Origin: Helicobacter sp. 11S03491-1
GTDB taxonomy: Bacteria > Campylobacterota > Campylobacteria > Campylobacterales > Helicobacteraceae
Length of the DNA: 64,000 nt
Direction: 5' to 3'
NCBI RefSeq assembly: GCF_002272835.1
Contig: NZ_MLAO01000001.1
Span: 1-64,000, forward strand
Part shown: piece after piece, positions 16,994 through 26,182 of the stretch
Layout of the letters: every line of letters begins with the position of its first letter
How positions within the stretch are numbered: the stretch's first letter is position 1
Notes under the pieces: generated by a model
Told to the model about the DNA's origin: nothing
What the model saw: only the letters and a program-made list of their open reading frames with translations
The model's database searches: none
Translations under genes and position numbers: made by a program

Positions 16994-18439
16994 TCAGCAA
17001 GAATAAGTAGAAATAAATTCAAATGGATGAGGGCGTCCTTCCCATGGCCAAATTTCAGACTCAAATTTGAAAGTCTTATAGACTTGTATAAAATCCTCTG
17101 TAAAAACATCGCCTGCTTTGAGGTATTTTCTATCTAAAAGCATTTCTTCTATCGCGCTTCTTAGGGTATGGGGCATTTGTTTGATGCCTTTTTCTCGAAT
17201 CTCATCAAGAGAAAGTTCAAACAAATCAATATCCATAGGTTTTCCGGGATCAATTTTATGAATAATACCATCAAGCCCTGCCATCAAAATACATGAAAAT
17301 GCCAGATATGGGTTGGCAGAACTATCCGGAAAACGAAATTCTAACCTTGCACTTTTATCTGAAACACCATAAGGTATCCTAACACTTGCACTTCTGTTTT
17401 GTGCTGAATAAGTCAAAATAGAAGGCGCTTCAAATCCCGGAATCAATCTTTTGTAAGAATTAGTAGAAGCATTTGTAAAAGCAGCTACGCTTCTGGCATG
17501 TCCTAATACCCCCCCTAGAAAATACAAAGCATCTTCGCTTAAGCCTTGATATTTTTGTCCTCCAAAGAGATTTTGTCCTTCTTTCCAAATACTCACATGC
17601 GTGTGCATACCACTTCCATTGTCTCCAAAAAGTGGCTTAGGCATGAAAGTTGCTGTTTTACCATTGAGATGAGCCACCATTTTAACGACATATTTTAACT
17701 TTTGAACATTATCAGCAGCTTCTACCAAATCACCAAATTTAATCCCGACCTCACCTTGACCTTGGGCAACTTCATGATGGACAACAAAAGTTTCCAGCCC
17801 TACTTGGTTGAGGACTTTGACAATCTCTGCACGCAAATCCATCATCGAATCTACCGGCGGGACAGGGAAATATCCCCCCTTCGTGCCGGGGCGATGACCT
17901 GAATTGATACCCCCTTCAAAAGATCTGCTTCTATTCCATTCGCCTTCCTCACTATCAATCTCGTAATATTGGCAATTGACCGCATCTGTAATTTTGATAG
18001 AATCAAAAATAAAAAATTCATTCTCAGGACCAATATAGGCTACATCACCAATACCTGTCTCTTTCAAATAAGAAACAGCTTTTTTTGCCAGGCTTCTAGG
18101 GCATTTCTCATAAGGTTGATTTTTGTAAATATCCCAAACATCACAAAAAACAACTATTGTCGTATCTGCGCTAAAAGGATCGATAAAATACCTCACCAAA
18201 TCAGGCAACAAAATCATATCAGAATGTTGGATAGGCTGCCATGCTTTTAGAGAGCTTGCATCAAAAGGAATGCCATTTTGAAATGTTTCTTCATTGATAG
18301 CGCTAAAAGAATAAGCCATGTGATGCCATATTCCTTTAATATCTGTAAATCTAAAATCCACAAATTCTACATCATTTTCCTTACAAAAAGCAAAAAAATC
18401 TTTGATATCCTTTAATTCATTACGCTTAGGAATACTCAT
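16994..18439 (-). CDS. glnA: Glutamine synthetase, type I
   Basis: A 481-residue GSI enzyme that makes glutamine from glutamate, ammonia and ATP. Family blocks seen are the N-terminal [17 protein letters not shown] (metal/glutamate site), the nucleotide region [17 protein letters not shown], and [10 protein letters not shown]. Where enteric GlnA has the adenylylated tyrosine (NLYDLP), this protein reads DLFELS, so Tyr is replaced by Phe and covalent regulation by adenylylation is unlikely; the same has been reported for H. pylori GlnA. Start: ATGAGTATTCC with an AAAGGATAAATA site. It is transcribed alone, with a strong terminator downstream. Confidence 0.97.
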   Translation of the reverse strand: MSIPKRNELKDIKDFFAFCKENDVEFVDFRFTDIKGIWHHMAYSFSAINEETFQNGIPFDASSLKAWQPIQHSDMILLPDLVRYFIDPFSADTTIVVFCDVWDIYKNQPYEKCPRSLAKKAVSYLKETGIGDVAYIGPENEFFIFDSIKITDAVNCQYYEIDSEEGEWNRSRSFEGGINSGHRPGTKGGYFPVPPVDSMMDLRAEIVKVLNQVGLETFVVHHEVAQGQGEVGIKFGDLVEAADNVQKLKYVVKMVAHLNGKTATFMPKPLFGDNGSGMHTHVSIWKEGQNLFGGQKYQGLSEDALYFLGGVLGHARSVAAFTNASTNSYKRLIPGFEAPSILTYSAQNRSASVRIPYGVSDKSARLEFRFPDSSANPYLAFSCILMAGLDGIIHKIDPGKPMDIDLFELSLDEIREKGIKQMPHTLRSAIEEMLLDRKYLKAGDVFTEDFIQVYKTFKFESEIWPWEGRPHPFEFISTYSC

Positions 18440-18563
18440 TATTTATCCTTTCAAAATAAACTTATCTTCAAATTCTAACATTCTATTATAAAATCCAAAC
18501 TAAAAGGACAATATAAAGCCATTATTTTATCTCTTTGTACAATAGAGTTTTAAAAAGAATTTG

Positions 18564-18594
18564 ATTAAACACAGGAAAATCTCCTATGTTTAAT
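18564..18594 (-). terminator. Hairpin downstream of nrfA, probable terminator
   Basis: ATTAAACA (18564-18571) pairs with TGTTTAAT (18587-18594), with a one-pair mismatch and an inner AGGA/TCCT stem. On the minus strand it is followed by CAAATTCTTTTTA. It lies between the nrfA stop and the glnA start. Confidence 0.45.
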
Positions 18595-18648
18595 ATCAAT
18601 CAAGTATCCCATAAACCAAACACAACCATACAACATTACAGGCTTGTT

Positions 18649-20451
18649 TTAATCTAAAGCCTTGTAATTATAAGGATTTATTTCTTTATCAAGTTCTATA
18701 AGTTCTTTGGGAGGAGCAACATTGACATCATTTTCTTGATAAAATTTATCTCCTTTTTTGTGATCACCTACATCTGCTTTCCATCGTAATTGACTGGGGG
18801 CAAGCTTAAAAATATCTTGAAATCCCAAATTAGAGGGCTTGAATTGGATATGATTTTTTGCGGCTACTTCTGTAAGCAAACTTTGGGCGTATCTTGCCAT
18901 GTTAATTGCTTGCAATAATGCTCTGGCAGCCTCTTTTGGATTATGAAAACCTCCGGAATTTTCCGCATTGACAAAATCTGCCCTCATTTGAGATTTTCTA
19001 TGAAGTTCTAAGACTTCTTGAAGGATTTGAGTAATCTTGGCATTATCAGGCTTAGAGTTACTTTGATAAAGTTTTTGTTTGCCAAGTTCTTCACGGACAT
19101 ATTTAATGTCTTTTATTAAGCTTACAATAGCATATTCAGCGCTTCTTAAATCATAAGCTATAGAATTTTGAATCCCATAGACTTGTTTTCTCAAATAATC
19201 CTCACTTTGAGCATGGCAACTTTTACAAGAACTATTGATATCTTTAAGAGGTGAGGTAATATTGTGTTGGGTGAGTTTTTTTGCCCCTTTTCGGATATAG
19301 GGCATATGACAATCTACACAACTGACACCATTAGCTGCATGCACACCTCCACTATACATTTCTGATTCCGGGTGTTGCATTTTTAACATAGGGGCTTTGG
19401 TATCTTTATGAATCCAATCATAAGGAAAAATATCCTTAATTTTATCATAGTAATCATCAAGCATTTCAATCCTAAAAGGTTTGCCTTTTTTCCATTCATC
19501 CCAAGGAAAAGTAAGTTCTATTCCATTGGCTGCTATTTCAATAGGTTTATTATTGTTTCTCCAAATATCTGTTTCATCATAAGTTTTTTGCTTACCATTC
19601 CACCATTTGGCATTGGGATCTGAAGAGATACTCTCTCCCATTACGACTACTTTTCCCCCTGTGGGGCGAAAATAATATTCTACATGACATTGAGAACAAA
19701 CCAGAGTCCGCATTTCTTGTCTGCCAGCCTTGATCCCTGCAATACTATCAGGTTCATAACCTCTGGCTATCAATGCCTTAATAGCTGCAGGGCGAGTCAA
19801 TCTCAAGCCCATATCATTGGGATTATGACAATCTGCGCAAACCAATCCCATCCTTGTCCCCCCATGAATCCCTCTATGATCTTGACTATTGGGGTCTTTT
19901 GCATCCATCAAGGGAACATTTTTAATCATTGTCCAATATTGAGTTGTATTAAAAACTGCCCAATCCCCTTTGGCAACATTTTTATATAACCACGGCGTCC
20001 AACCGCTATGGCAATTCATGCAAGCAGTTGGCTGCCCGTCAAAACTTGCCAAACCAAAAGAATTTAAAAAATCCTTATGATTTCTGGCTGTATTCATTTG
20101 ATCATTTTGAGCATAAAAATGCCCTCTTTCTTCATTGAAATCCGCACTAAAAGCATACCCTGCCCAAAGTATAGTAAGTTGAGGGTATCTCATCAATTTA
20201 TTGTAAGCAAGATTTCCACCAAAATGTGTGGGGGATGGCTTTTGATCCTCTATACTTAAATACATATCTACATAATCCGGAAAGTATTTGCCCCAGGTTT
20301 GAAATCTTGGATCTTCATCGCTAAGCTTAAAATCAGATTTGATTTCTAAAGCTTCCATTTTTTTATGCGTGATGTCCGTATTTAACCAAAATATTCCCGC
20401 TCCCACTACTATACCCACAACAATTACAATCCATAATATCTTATTCTTCAT
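18649..20451 (-). CDS. nrfA: Cytochrome c nitrite reductase, catalytic subunit NrfA
   Basis: A 600-residue periplasmic pentaheme enzyme reducing nitrite to ammonia with six electrons. Heme motifs are CMNCH (144-148), CADCH (205-209), CSQCH (252-256), CVDCH (378-382) and CKSCH (409-413). The expected active-site residues are present: Tyr in CHVEYYF and His360 in QHPE. The first, catalytic heme has CxxCH where classical NrfA has CxxCK; the same variant and a length of about 610 residues are known for Campylobacter jejuni NrfA. Residues 4-23 form an uncleaved or cleaved signal segment. An AGGAGGAG site precedes the ATG, and nrfH ends 15 bases upstream, forming an nrfHA operon without nrfIJ in view. 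Confidence 0.96.
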   Translation of the reverse strand: MKNKILWIVIVVGIVVGAGIFWLNTDITHKKMEALEIKSDFKLSDEDPRFQTWGKYFPDYVDMYLSIEDQKPSPTHFGGNLAYNKLMRYPQLTILWAGYAFSADFNEERGHFYAQNDQMNTARNHKDFLNSFGLASFDGQPTACMNCHSGWTPWLYKNVAKGDWAVFNTTQYWTMIKNVPLMDAKDPNSQDHRGIHGGTRMGLVCADCHNPNDMGLRLTRPAAIKALIARGYEPDSIAGIKAGRQEMRTLVCSQCHVEYYFRPTGGKVVVMGESISSDPNAKWWNGKQKTYDETDIWRNNNKPIEIAANGIELTFPWDEWKKGKPFRIEMLDDYYDKIKDIFPYDWIHKDTKAPMLKMQHPESEMYSGGVHAANGVSCVDCHMPYIRKGAKKLTQHNITSPLKDINSSCKSCHAQSEDYLRKQVYGIQNSIAYDLRSAEYAIVSLIKDIKYVREELGKQKLYQSNSKPDNAKITQILQEVLELHRKSQMRADFVNAENSGGFHNPKEAARALLQAINMARYAQSLLTEVAAKNHIQFKPSNLGFQDIFKLAPSQLRWKADVGDHKKGDKFYQENDVNVAPPKELIELDKEINPYNYKALD

Positions 20452-20466
20452 TATCTCCTCCTAAAA

Positions 20467-20955
20467 TTAAAATCCGCGTAAATGCCCCACGCCCTTATGA
20501 CAAGAGACACATTTCAAAGCTTTGTCTTGATGGGGATCACCTAAAGTTGGGTTTACAACATTTTTTACATATGGCAAATGGCAACGCATGCAATTCTCTT
20601 GCACTACTTCTTGAGTTTTTTGGGTGGCATGAAAATACATAGGCAAATCTTTTTTGAAACTAAAAGCATAGGCATGCCCTACTCCACTTTGCGCTTTTGC
20701 TATCCATTTGCGAATAAATTCATGAGGCAAGTGGCAATCAATACACGTAGCTACCCCTTTATGAGAGCTTTTATTCCAATCATCATAAACACTATTCATT
20801 ACATGACAATTATTACAAGCACTCGAATCACTACTCAAATAAGAAAAACCTTTCGCGTTATAAAATGTATATATCCCCCCTCCTATGACCATAACTACTA
20901 CAAATACAGCTATAACAGCAAGAAGGGATAAAGCTTTTGACTTACTTGTTTTCAA
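20467..20955 (-). CDS. nrfH: NrfH, membrane tetraheme quinol dehydrogenase of nitrite reductase
   Basis: A NapC/NirT-family cytochrome of 162 residues from the chosen TTG start. One N-terminal membrane anchor is followed by four heme motifs: CNNCH (47-51, with the following Met as in NrfH heme 1), CIDCH (71-75), CMRCH (122-126) and CVSCH (149-153). It oxidises menaquinol and passes electrons to NrfA. I chose TTG at 20955 because AAAAAAAGGAGG lies directly before it. An upstream in-frame TTG at 20982 would add nine residues that overlap that site. Confidence 0.94.
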   Translation of the reverse strand: MKTSKSKALSLLAVIAVFVVVMVIGGGIYTFYNAKGFSYLSSDSSACNNCHVMNSVYDDWNKSSHKGVATCIDCHLPHEFIRKWIAKAQSGVGHAYAFSFKKDLPMYFHATQKTQEVVQENCMRCHLPYVKNVVNPTLGDPHQDKALKCVSCHKGVGHLRGF

Positions 20956-21015
20956 AAATCCTCCTTTTTTTGTGATTTGCAATTGTTATTTTAGTGATAA
21001 AATGAGAACTATATT

Positions 21016-21029
21016 TTGACTTAAGTCAA
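21016..21029. promoter_or_regulatory. Perfect FNR/CRP-type palindrome upstream of nrfH and of the YfiH-type gene
   Basis: TTGACTTAAGTCAA is a perfect 14-bp inverted repeat of the form TTGAC-N4-GTCAA, close to the FNR consensus TTGAT-N4-ATCAA. It lies 61 bases before the nrfH TTG and 27 bases before the divergent YfiH-type gene; a further TTGAC half-site follows at 21031. The regulator is not in the window. Confidence 0.55.
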
Positions 21030-21055
21030 TTTGACTATTTTATAAGGATAAATAA

Positions 21056-21814
21056 ATGGTTAATGAAAAAGAAATTTTTTATTCCAGCAATCAAAGCCCT
21101 TTGTTCCAATCCGGCGGTATTGAATTTTTTCTTACTTCAAGACATGGGGGCATAAGCTCGCCCCCTTATGATAACCTCAACCTTGCCTATCATGTCGGGG
21201 ATAAAAAATCCTGCGTCCGACATAATAGAGAAATAATTCAAAACACTCTCTATCCCCATAAGCAACTTTTGTGGATGGATCAAACCCATAGCAAGCATAT
21301 TTTAAATATTGATAAAAAATATTATCCTGATGGGTTTGTAGGCACAGGAGATGCCATGATTTGCAAAGATAAAAATTTCTGTTGTATGGTAATGGTTGCT
21401 GATTGCAATCCTATATTGATTTATGAGCCTTATATCCGTGCTTTTGCCCTTATTCATGCCGGCAGAGAAGGCATGAGAAAATCTATTATTACCCATACAA
21501 TCAACTCTCTTGTTCAAATACATGGTGGGGATAGTGCCCGTATGTTTGTCTTTGTAGGGGCATCTATTCGAAAATGTTGCTATGAAGTCAAAGAAGATGT
21601 TGCCCTATGTTTTGACAAAAATTATCTTATTGGCAAAAATGATTCCCATCATTTGGATTTGATTGGTTTGCTTCAAGATGAATTAGAAAAAAACCATATT
21701 CAAAAAGACCATATTGAAATCTTGCCCTCTTGTTCTTGCTGCCAAAAAGATTTATTTTCTTATCGTAGAGAAGGGGTTACAGGAAGATTTGGGTTGATTG
21801 GGGCGCTGAAATAA
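21056..21814 (+). CDS. YfiH/LACC1-family purine nucleoside phosphorylase-oxidase-like protein
   Basis: A 252-residue member of the family formerly called DUF152 or multicopper polyphenol oxidase (YfiH, YlmD, human LACC1). Visible blocks are TSRHGGISSPPYDNLNLAYH, the WMDQTHS segment, MVADCNPILI and ALIHAGREG; the His of QTH, Cys of ADC and His of HAG are the conserved metal-site trio. Family members act on purine nucleosides (adenosine/inosine phosphorolysis or deamination), and some links to peptidoglycan quality control are reported in E. coli. Specific substrate here is unknown. It is cytoplasmic, transcribed divergently from nrfHA, with AAGGATAAATA before the ATG. Confidence 0.85.
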   Translation: MVNEKEIFYSSNQSPLFQSGGIEFFLTSRHGGISSPPYDNLNLAYHVGDKKSCVRHNREIIQNTLYPHKQLLWMDQTHSKHILNIDKKYYPDGFVGTGDAMICKDKNFCCMVMVADCNPILIYEPYIRAFALIHAGREGMRKSIITHTINSLVQIHGGDSARMFVFVGASIRKCCYEVKEDVALCFDKNYLIGKNDSHHLDLIGLLQDELEKNHIQKDHIEILPSCSCCQKDLFSYRREGVTGRFGLIGALK

Positions 21815-21836
21815 TTGAATATTTAGATCTAAAAAG

Positions 21837-21842
21837 TATAAT
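21837..21842 (+). promoter_or_regulatory. Candidate -10 box of the hyp operon
   Basis: TATAAT lies 33 bases before the hypB start, after the stop codon of the preceding gene. No clear -35 is visible. Confidence 0.45.
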
Positions 21843-21874
21843 ATATCAAACAACCCAAAAATTAAGGAAAAACA

Positions 21875-22600
21875 ATGAACACAAGAGCCGCATCCCTCAA
21901 CAACAACCCCAATCTCAATAAAAAAAGCGTGCAAATTGTAGAAAAAATTCTCAGCAAAAATGACATCAAAGCCAATTCCTTACGCCAAAAATACAAAGAT
22001 GACGGACTTTATACCATCAATTTGATGAGTTCTCCGGGAAGTGGAAAAACTACATTGTTAGAAAGTCTGAGCATGTTTGATGATTTTAAATTCTGCGTGG
22101 TTGAAGGGGATCTCCAAACCAATCGCGATGCAGATAGGCTTATCAAAAAAGGTATCCATGCCCAACAAATTGCTACCGGAGAAGCTTGTCATCTTGAAGC
22201 AAGCATGGTAGAAACAGCTTATGAAAAACTTCAAGCCCAAGGAGCTACCGAAGATGTTGATTATTTGGTTATAGAAAATGTAGGTAACCTCGTATGTCCT
22301 GCAAGTTATGATTTGGGAGCTGCACTCAATATCGTCTTGTTGTCTGTACCCGAAGGAGATGATAAGGTTCTCAAATACCCCACAATGTTCTTATGTGCAG
22401 ATGCTGTAGTTATCAGCAAATCAGACATGATTGATTATTTTGGTTTTAGAGTTTCTCAAGTCAAAGAAGATATGGCAAAGCTTAAACCCAATGTGCCCTT
22501 ATTCCTTACCAGCACCAAAGATACAAAAAGTCTTGAAATTTTTAAAGATTTTATTGTCAAAAATAAACAGCAAGAATATTATTCCAAATACTCATTTTAA
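21875..22600 (+). CDS. hypB: Hydrogenase/urease nickel incorporation GTPase HypB
   Basis: A 241-residue SIMIBI-class GTPase that helps load nickel into NiFe hydrogenase (and, in H. pylori, urease). The P-loop SSPGSGKTT begins near residue 52. VVEGDLQTNRDADR and the metal-binding GEACHLEA segment, and SKSD for guanine recognition, are present. There is no His-rich N-terminal nickel store, as in H. pylori HypB. It leads a hypB-hypC-DUF2147-hypD run with short gaps. Confidence 0.96.
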   Translation: MNTRAASLNNNPNLNKKSVQIVEKILSKNDIKANSLRQKYKDDGLYTINLMSSPGSGKTTLLESLSMFDDFKFCVVEGDLQTNRDADRLIKKGIHAQQIATGEACHLEASMVETAYEKLQAQGATEDVDYLVIENVGNLVCPASYDLGAALNIVLLSVPEGDDKVLKYPTMFLCADAVVISKSDMIDYFGFRVSQVKEDMAKLKPNVPLFLTSTKDTKSLEIFKDFIVKNKQQEYYSKYSF

Positions 22601-22610
22601 GGAAGATAAA

Positions 22611-22868
22611 ATGTGCTTAGCTATCCCTTCTAAAGTTATCAGCATTGATAAAGCTACCCATTCGGTTACTCTTGAAACTATGGGAGTTAGACGTCAAGCA
22701 AGCCTTGATTTGATGGAAGAAGAAGTCCATATTGGAGAATATGTATTGTTGCATATCGGGTATGTTATGAGTAAAATTGACGAAGCTAGCGCTCTGGAAT
22801 CTATCAAACTCTATGAAAAAATGATACAATCAATGGATGAAGAATATATTGATGAGGAGTATAAATGA
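22611..22868 (+). CDS. hypC: Hydrogenase maturation chaperone HypC
   Basis: An 85-residue protein beginning MCLAIPSKV; the second-residue Cys is the invariant HypC residue that binds the Fe(CN)2CO group together with HypD and delivers it to the hydrogenase large subunit. I chose the ATG at 22611, ten bases after hypB with GGAAGATAAA upstream; longer in-frame starts overlap hypB and would bury the essential MC. Its last codon overlaps the next gene (ATGA). Confidence 0.96.
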   Translation: MCLAIPSKVISIDKATHSVTLETMGVRRQASLDLMEEEVHIGEYVLLHIGYVMSKIDEASALESIKLYEKMIQSMDEEYIDEEYK

Positions 22869-23353
22869 AAAAATTATTCATTGTTTTGTTTTGTTTCATA
22901 GGATTTGTCGGAGCAAATGACATCAGTGGCTTTTATTTAACCCATGGGGGAAAAGACAAAACTCAAGCCATTGTGGAATTTTTCAAATATAATAATAAAT
23001 ATTATGCTTATGGTTTTGCAAATATTGATGGATCACAGCCAAGAAAAGATATTCACAATCCTAATATAAATCTTAGAAACAGGCTTGATAAGGGAGTGGT
23101 ATTTGTTTTTGATCTCGTAAAAAATGGGGATAACTACAAAAATGGCAAAATCTATAACTTTGATAATGGTAAAACCTATTACCTCAAAATCACTCCTGAA
23201 AATAATGAACTCCAACTAAGAGCAAGTATTGATAAAACCGGCTTCATGGGAGAAAACCTTATATGGAAAAAACTTTCTGAAAATGAAGTAAAAAAATATT
23301 TACCTCAAAAGCCACCTCTTGAAGAAATCATCAAAAATATACCTAAAGATTAA
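22865..23353 (+). CDS. Exported DUF2147-family protein inside the hyp operon
   Basis: A 162-residue protein with a clear Sec signal (hydrophobic residues 4-17, likely cleavage after GA near 17-18). The mature part starts DISGFYLTHGGKDKTQAIVEF and contains KNGKIYNFDNGKTYYLKI, which fits the DUF2147 pattern of a small beta-rich periplasmic protein of unknown function. Its start overlaps hypC by four bases and it ends three bases before hypD, so it is translated with the hyp genes. A direct role in hydrogenase assembly is unproven, since Hyp proteins act in the cytoplasm and this protein is exported. Confidence 0.75.
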   Translation: MKKLFIVLFCFIGFVGANDISGFYLTHGGKDKTQAIVEFFKYNNKYYAYGFANIDGSQPRKDIHNPNINLRNRLDKGVVFVFDLVKNGDNYKNGKIYNFDNGKTYYLKITPENNELQLRASIDKTGFMGENLIWKKLSENEVKKYLPQKPPLEEIIKNIPKD

Positions 23354-23356
23354 AAT

Positions 23357-24472
23357 ATGAGTGATTCCTTATTGATAGACTCTTTTCGAGATAAGCAAGC
23401 TATTCTTGCTCTATCTGCAAAGATCTCTCATATCGCCTCTAAACTTAATGAAAAACTTTATATTATGGAAGTTTGTGGAGGACATACGCATACTTTAATG
23501 AAATATGGTTTATCTCATTTGTTACCTCCAAATATAGAGTTTGTCCATGGTCCGGGTTGTCCTGTATGTATTATGCCCAAAAATAGAATTGATCAAGCCT
23601 ATGATATTGCTTGTGCTGAGAATACAATCTTGCTTACACTTGGGGATATGCTTAAAGTCCCGGGATCTAAAGGTAGCTTGCAAGATGCGCGTTCAAAGGG
23701 AAAAAATGTTGGTTTTATTTATTCACCTTTGCAAGCCTTAGAGGTTGCGCGTCAAAATCCTGATAAAACAGTTGTTTATTTTGCTATTGGATTTGAAACG
23801 ACGACACCTATGAGCGCAGCATTATTGCAACAAGTACAAAATTTGAAAATCAAAAATCTTTTTTTTCACATCAACCATGTTTTGGTCCCTCCCCCTCTAG
23901 AGGTAATCCTTCATTCTCCTGATTGCAAAATCAATGCCCTCATAGCCCCTTCTCATGTAAGTGTTATCACAGGGGCAAAAATTTACCGGCCTATTTTGGA
24001 AAAATACCATATCCCTATTGTGGTCAGTGGCTTTGAGCCTGTGGACATGATGGAAAGTATCTTGCATCTGGTAACCCAAGCGACTCAAAAAACAGCTAAG
24101 CTTGAAATACAATATTCCCGCATTGTGAATATGGAGGGCAATACAAAAGCCCAAAAAATGATAGAAAAATTTATGACCCCAAGGCAAAACTTTGAATGGA
24201 GGGGATTAGGGAACATCCCTTATTCTGCGCTCAAACTCAAAGAAGAATATGCTTTCTTAGATGCAGAGGTTTTGTTTTCAAAAATTCTACGTCAAACCCC
24301 TATCAAAGATAATAAAGCTTGCAGATGCGGGGATATTCTCAGAGGAGTCGCCAAACCCTATGATTGCAAAGTCTTTGGCAAATCTTGCACCCCCATAAAT
24401 CCTATAGGAAGTTGTATGGTAAGCTCAGAAGGGGCTTGCGCTGCGTATTATAAATATGGCAATATTGAATGA
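23357..24472 (+). CDS. hypD: Hydrogenase maturation Fe-S protein HypD
   Basis: A 371-residue protein that assembles the Fe(CN)2CO ligand set with HypC and HypE. Diagnostic motifs are MEVCGGHTH, HGPGCPVC, IGFETTTP and a C-terminal Cys-rich block (CRCGDIL...CKVFGKSC...GSCMVSSEGAC) holding the 4Fe-4S cluster. Length is normal. It closes the hyp run; its stop codon abuts the stop codon of the convergent helicase gene with no space for a terminator. hypA, hypE and hypF are not in the window. Confidence 0.96.
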   Translation: MSDSLLIDSFRDKQAILALSAKISHIASKLNEKLYIMEVCGGHTHTLMKYGLSHLLPPNIEFVHGPGCPVCIMPKNRIDQAYDIACAENTILLTLGDMLKVPGSKGSLQDARSKGKNVGFIYSPLQALEVARQNPDKTVVYFAIGFETTTPMSAALLQQVQNLKIKNLFFHINHVLVPPPLEVILHSPDCKINALIAPSHVSVITGAKIYRPILEKYHIPIVVSGFEPVDMMESILHLVTQATQKTAKLEIQYSRIVNMEGNTKAQKMIEKFMTPRQNFEWRGLGNIPYSALKLKEEYAFLDAEVLFSKILRQTPIKDNKACRCGDILRGVAKPYDCKVFGKSCTPINPIGSCMVSSEGACAAYYKYGNIE

Positions 24473-26182
24473 TCAAAAAGGTAAAACACTGCCTTTATCA
24501 AAAGGTTTTGAAATATCAAGAATATTTTTGAGAAATTGCCCCTTTTGAAGATGCCAAAACTGATAATCACAGACAATGATAAGTCGTTTTTTGATCCTGC
24601 TAATAGCAACATTTAAAGCATGCAAAGCCTTGAGATTAGATGAATTTGTAAGATGATAATGCAAAACAACAGGAGAAAAAATCACAGTATCAAACTCTTG
24701 ACCTTGTGAACCATGGATAGTCCAGACCTTATCATGTGGGATACCTATCTCAATCATATGGCGTCTTTGTTTCACAAAAGGGGTGAGGACACCATAATTG
24801 TCTTTCCAAAATAAACGCGCAAGCTCTAGGGCATTTTTAGCCTCACTAAAACTTATATAATCTCTGTCTCTTTTGTCCGGAGGGCTATGCAAATAAAAAA
24901 GTTCTGTATGGCTATGTAGCCCGCGAAGTCCATTTTTATAAATATGCTTATCTAAAATCTTTGCCAAATTATCTCCATAGCGGTGTGTTTTTGTCAATCT
25001 TGCCACATAGATATCCTCAAAATGCACTTGATCATATTGTGTTTTTGTGAATATAGAATTGTCTTTATTAAAATCTTGGCTACTCAAAAACTCTTCAAGA
25101 TTCAAGGCAGAAAGATTCCATAAATTTGCATAAAAATTTTCTTGGGTTTGAATATCTTTTAGGGGCATTTCACAAATTGGACTAAGCTGCTTGTGATCTC
25201 CAAGCAAAGTAAGCGGGATATTATCTACACAAAGAGCGCAACTTTTAATGAGCGGGGTAAAAGCGCACTCATCCAAAAAAATATGCTCAAAATTCACTTC
25301 CAAACTCCTGTATTTACGGATAAAACCATCAACAGTCATGCCTATAATCAGAGAATTTTTAAGCCTATCTTTCAAATTAACATCAAAACTAAAAAGATTT
25401 TGGGAAGCGGATTTTTTGAGAATATTGGGATCACAAACTTCCCAATAAGCGCTTAAAAATGTATTTGTAGGCATTCCCAAGCGTAAAATTTTTTCCCGAT
25501 TTAACCCAAGCTCATCAAACTTTTTGATTAAGGTCTTTAAGACTTGTTCTAAAGAATTGTTTGTAGGGGCAAGTACGCAGACTTTTTTGCCCGCTTGAAT
25601 TAAGTTAAAAAGTGATTGAAATAAAATAATTTGTGTTTTTCCGCTTCCCGGAGGTCCCCACACATAAGTAATGGGATAAGAAAAAATACTTTTGATTGCA
25701 AAAACTTGCTCAGGAGTAGCATTTTTCATCACAACAGGTTCAAGCATATCCACCTTTTTAGGTAGCCCGATAAAATGACTTGCTCGAAAAAAATCTTCAA
25801 CATTTTTGACCAAAAATTTCAGATCACTAAAAAGCCTTATATTTGCTTTTTGAGCTTTTGTGATGATTTGATACATTGTTTTATCAATATTTAGACATAA
25901 AATATTTGACTTTTCATCAAAATATTTTTGTTCTAATCCCTCCTCACCTATCAAAAAATCTTCTTGTTCTATTCTTAATATCAAACTTTCGAAATTAAAA
26001 ATCTTACTTTTAAGCATAAAACAAATTTCATCTTTTTGAAGATTATAATCAATAATTTTTATTTCATCCAAACCTAAATGATTTTGTTCTAAAAATTGAT
26101 AATAGATTTGACTTGATTTTATTAAAATATCTTTCATACACCCAATCTTATTTTTAATCACAAAGATACCTGATTTATCCAA
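24473..26182 (-). CDS. Superfamily 1 (Upf1/DNA2-like) helicase or ATPase
   Basis: A 569-residue protein with a complete SF1 motor: Walker A GPPGSGKT (about residue 175), Walker B FLDECAF, GDHKQLSPI (motif III), KTHRYGDN, TIHGSQGQEFDTV (motif V) and ALNVAISRIKKRL (motif VI). The N-terminal 150 residues are unassigned. This group (AAA_11/AAA_12) includes nucleic acid helicases of undefined role. The start is doubtful: the frame opens with TTG at 26182, yet a strong AGGAGGAGG serves an ATG ten bases further upstream in another frame; an internal ATG at residue 16 is a further option. It is flanked by AT-rich, gene-poor DNA. Confidence 0.85.
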   Translation of the reverse strand: MDKSGIFVIKNKIGCMKDILIKSSQIYYQFLEQNHLGLDEIKIIDYNLQKDEICFMLKSKIFNFESLILRIEQEDFLIGEEGLEQKYFDEKSNILCLNIDKTMYQIITKAQKANIRLFSDLKFLVKNVEDFFRASHFIGLPKKVDMLEPVVMKNATPEQVFAIKSIFSYPITYVWGPPGSGKTQIILFQSLFNLIQAGKKVCVLAPTNNSLEQVLKTLIKKFDELGLNREKILRLGMPTNTFLSAYWEVCDPNILKKSASQNLFSFDVNLKDRLKNSLIIGMTVDGFIRKYRSLEVNFEHIFLDECAFTPLIKSCALCVDNIPLTLLGDHKQLSPICEMPLKDIQTQENFYANLWNLSALNLEEFLSSQDFNKDNSIFTKTQYDQVHFEDIYVARLTKTHRYGDNLAKILDKHIYKNGLRGLHSHTELFYLHSPPDKRDRDYISFSEAKNALELARLFWKDNYGVLTPFVKQRRHMIEIGIPHDKVWTIHGSQGQEFDTVIFSPVVLHYHLTNSSNLKALHALNVAISRIKKRLIIVCDYQFWHLQKGQFLKNILDISKPFDKGSVLPF

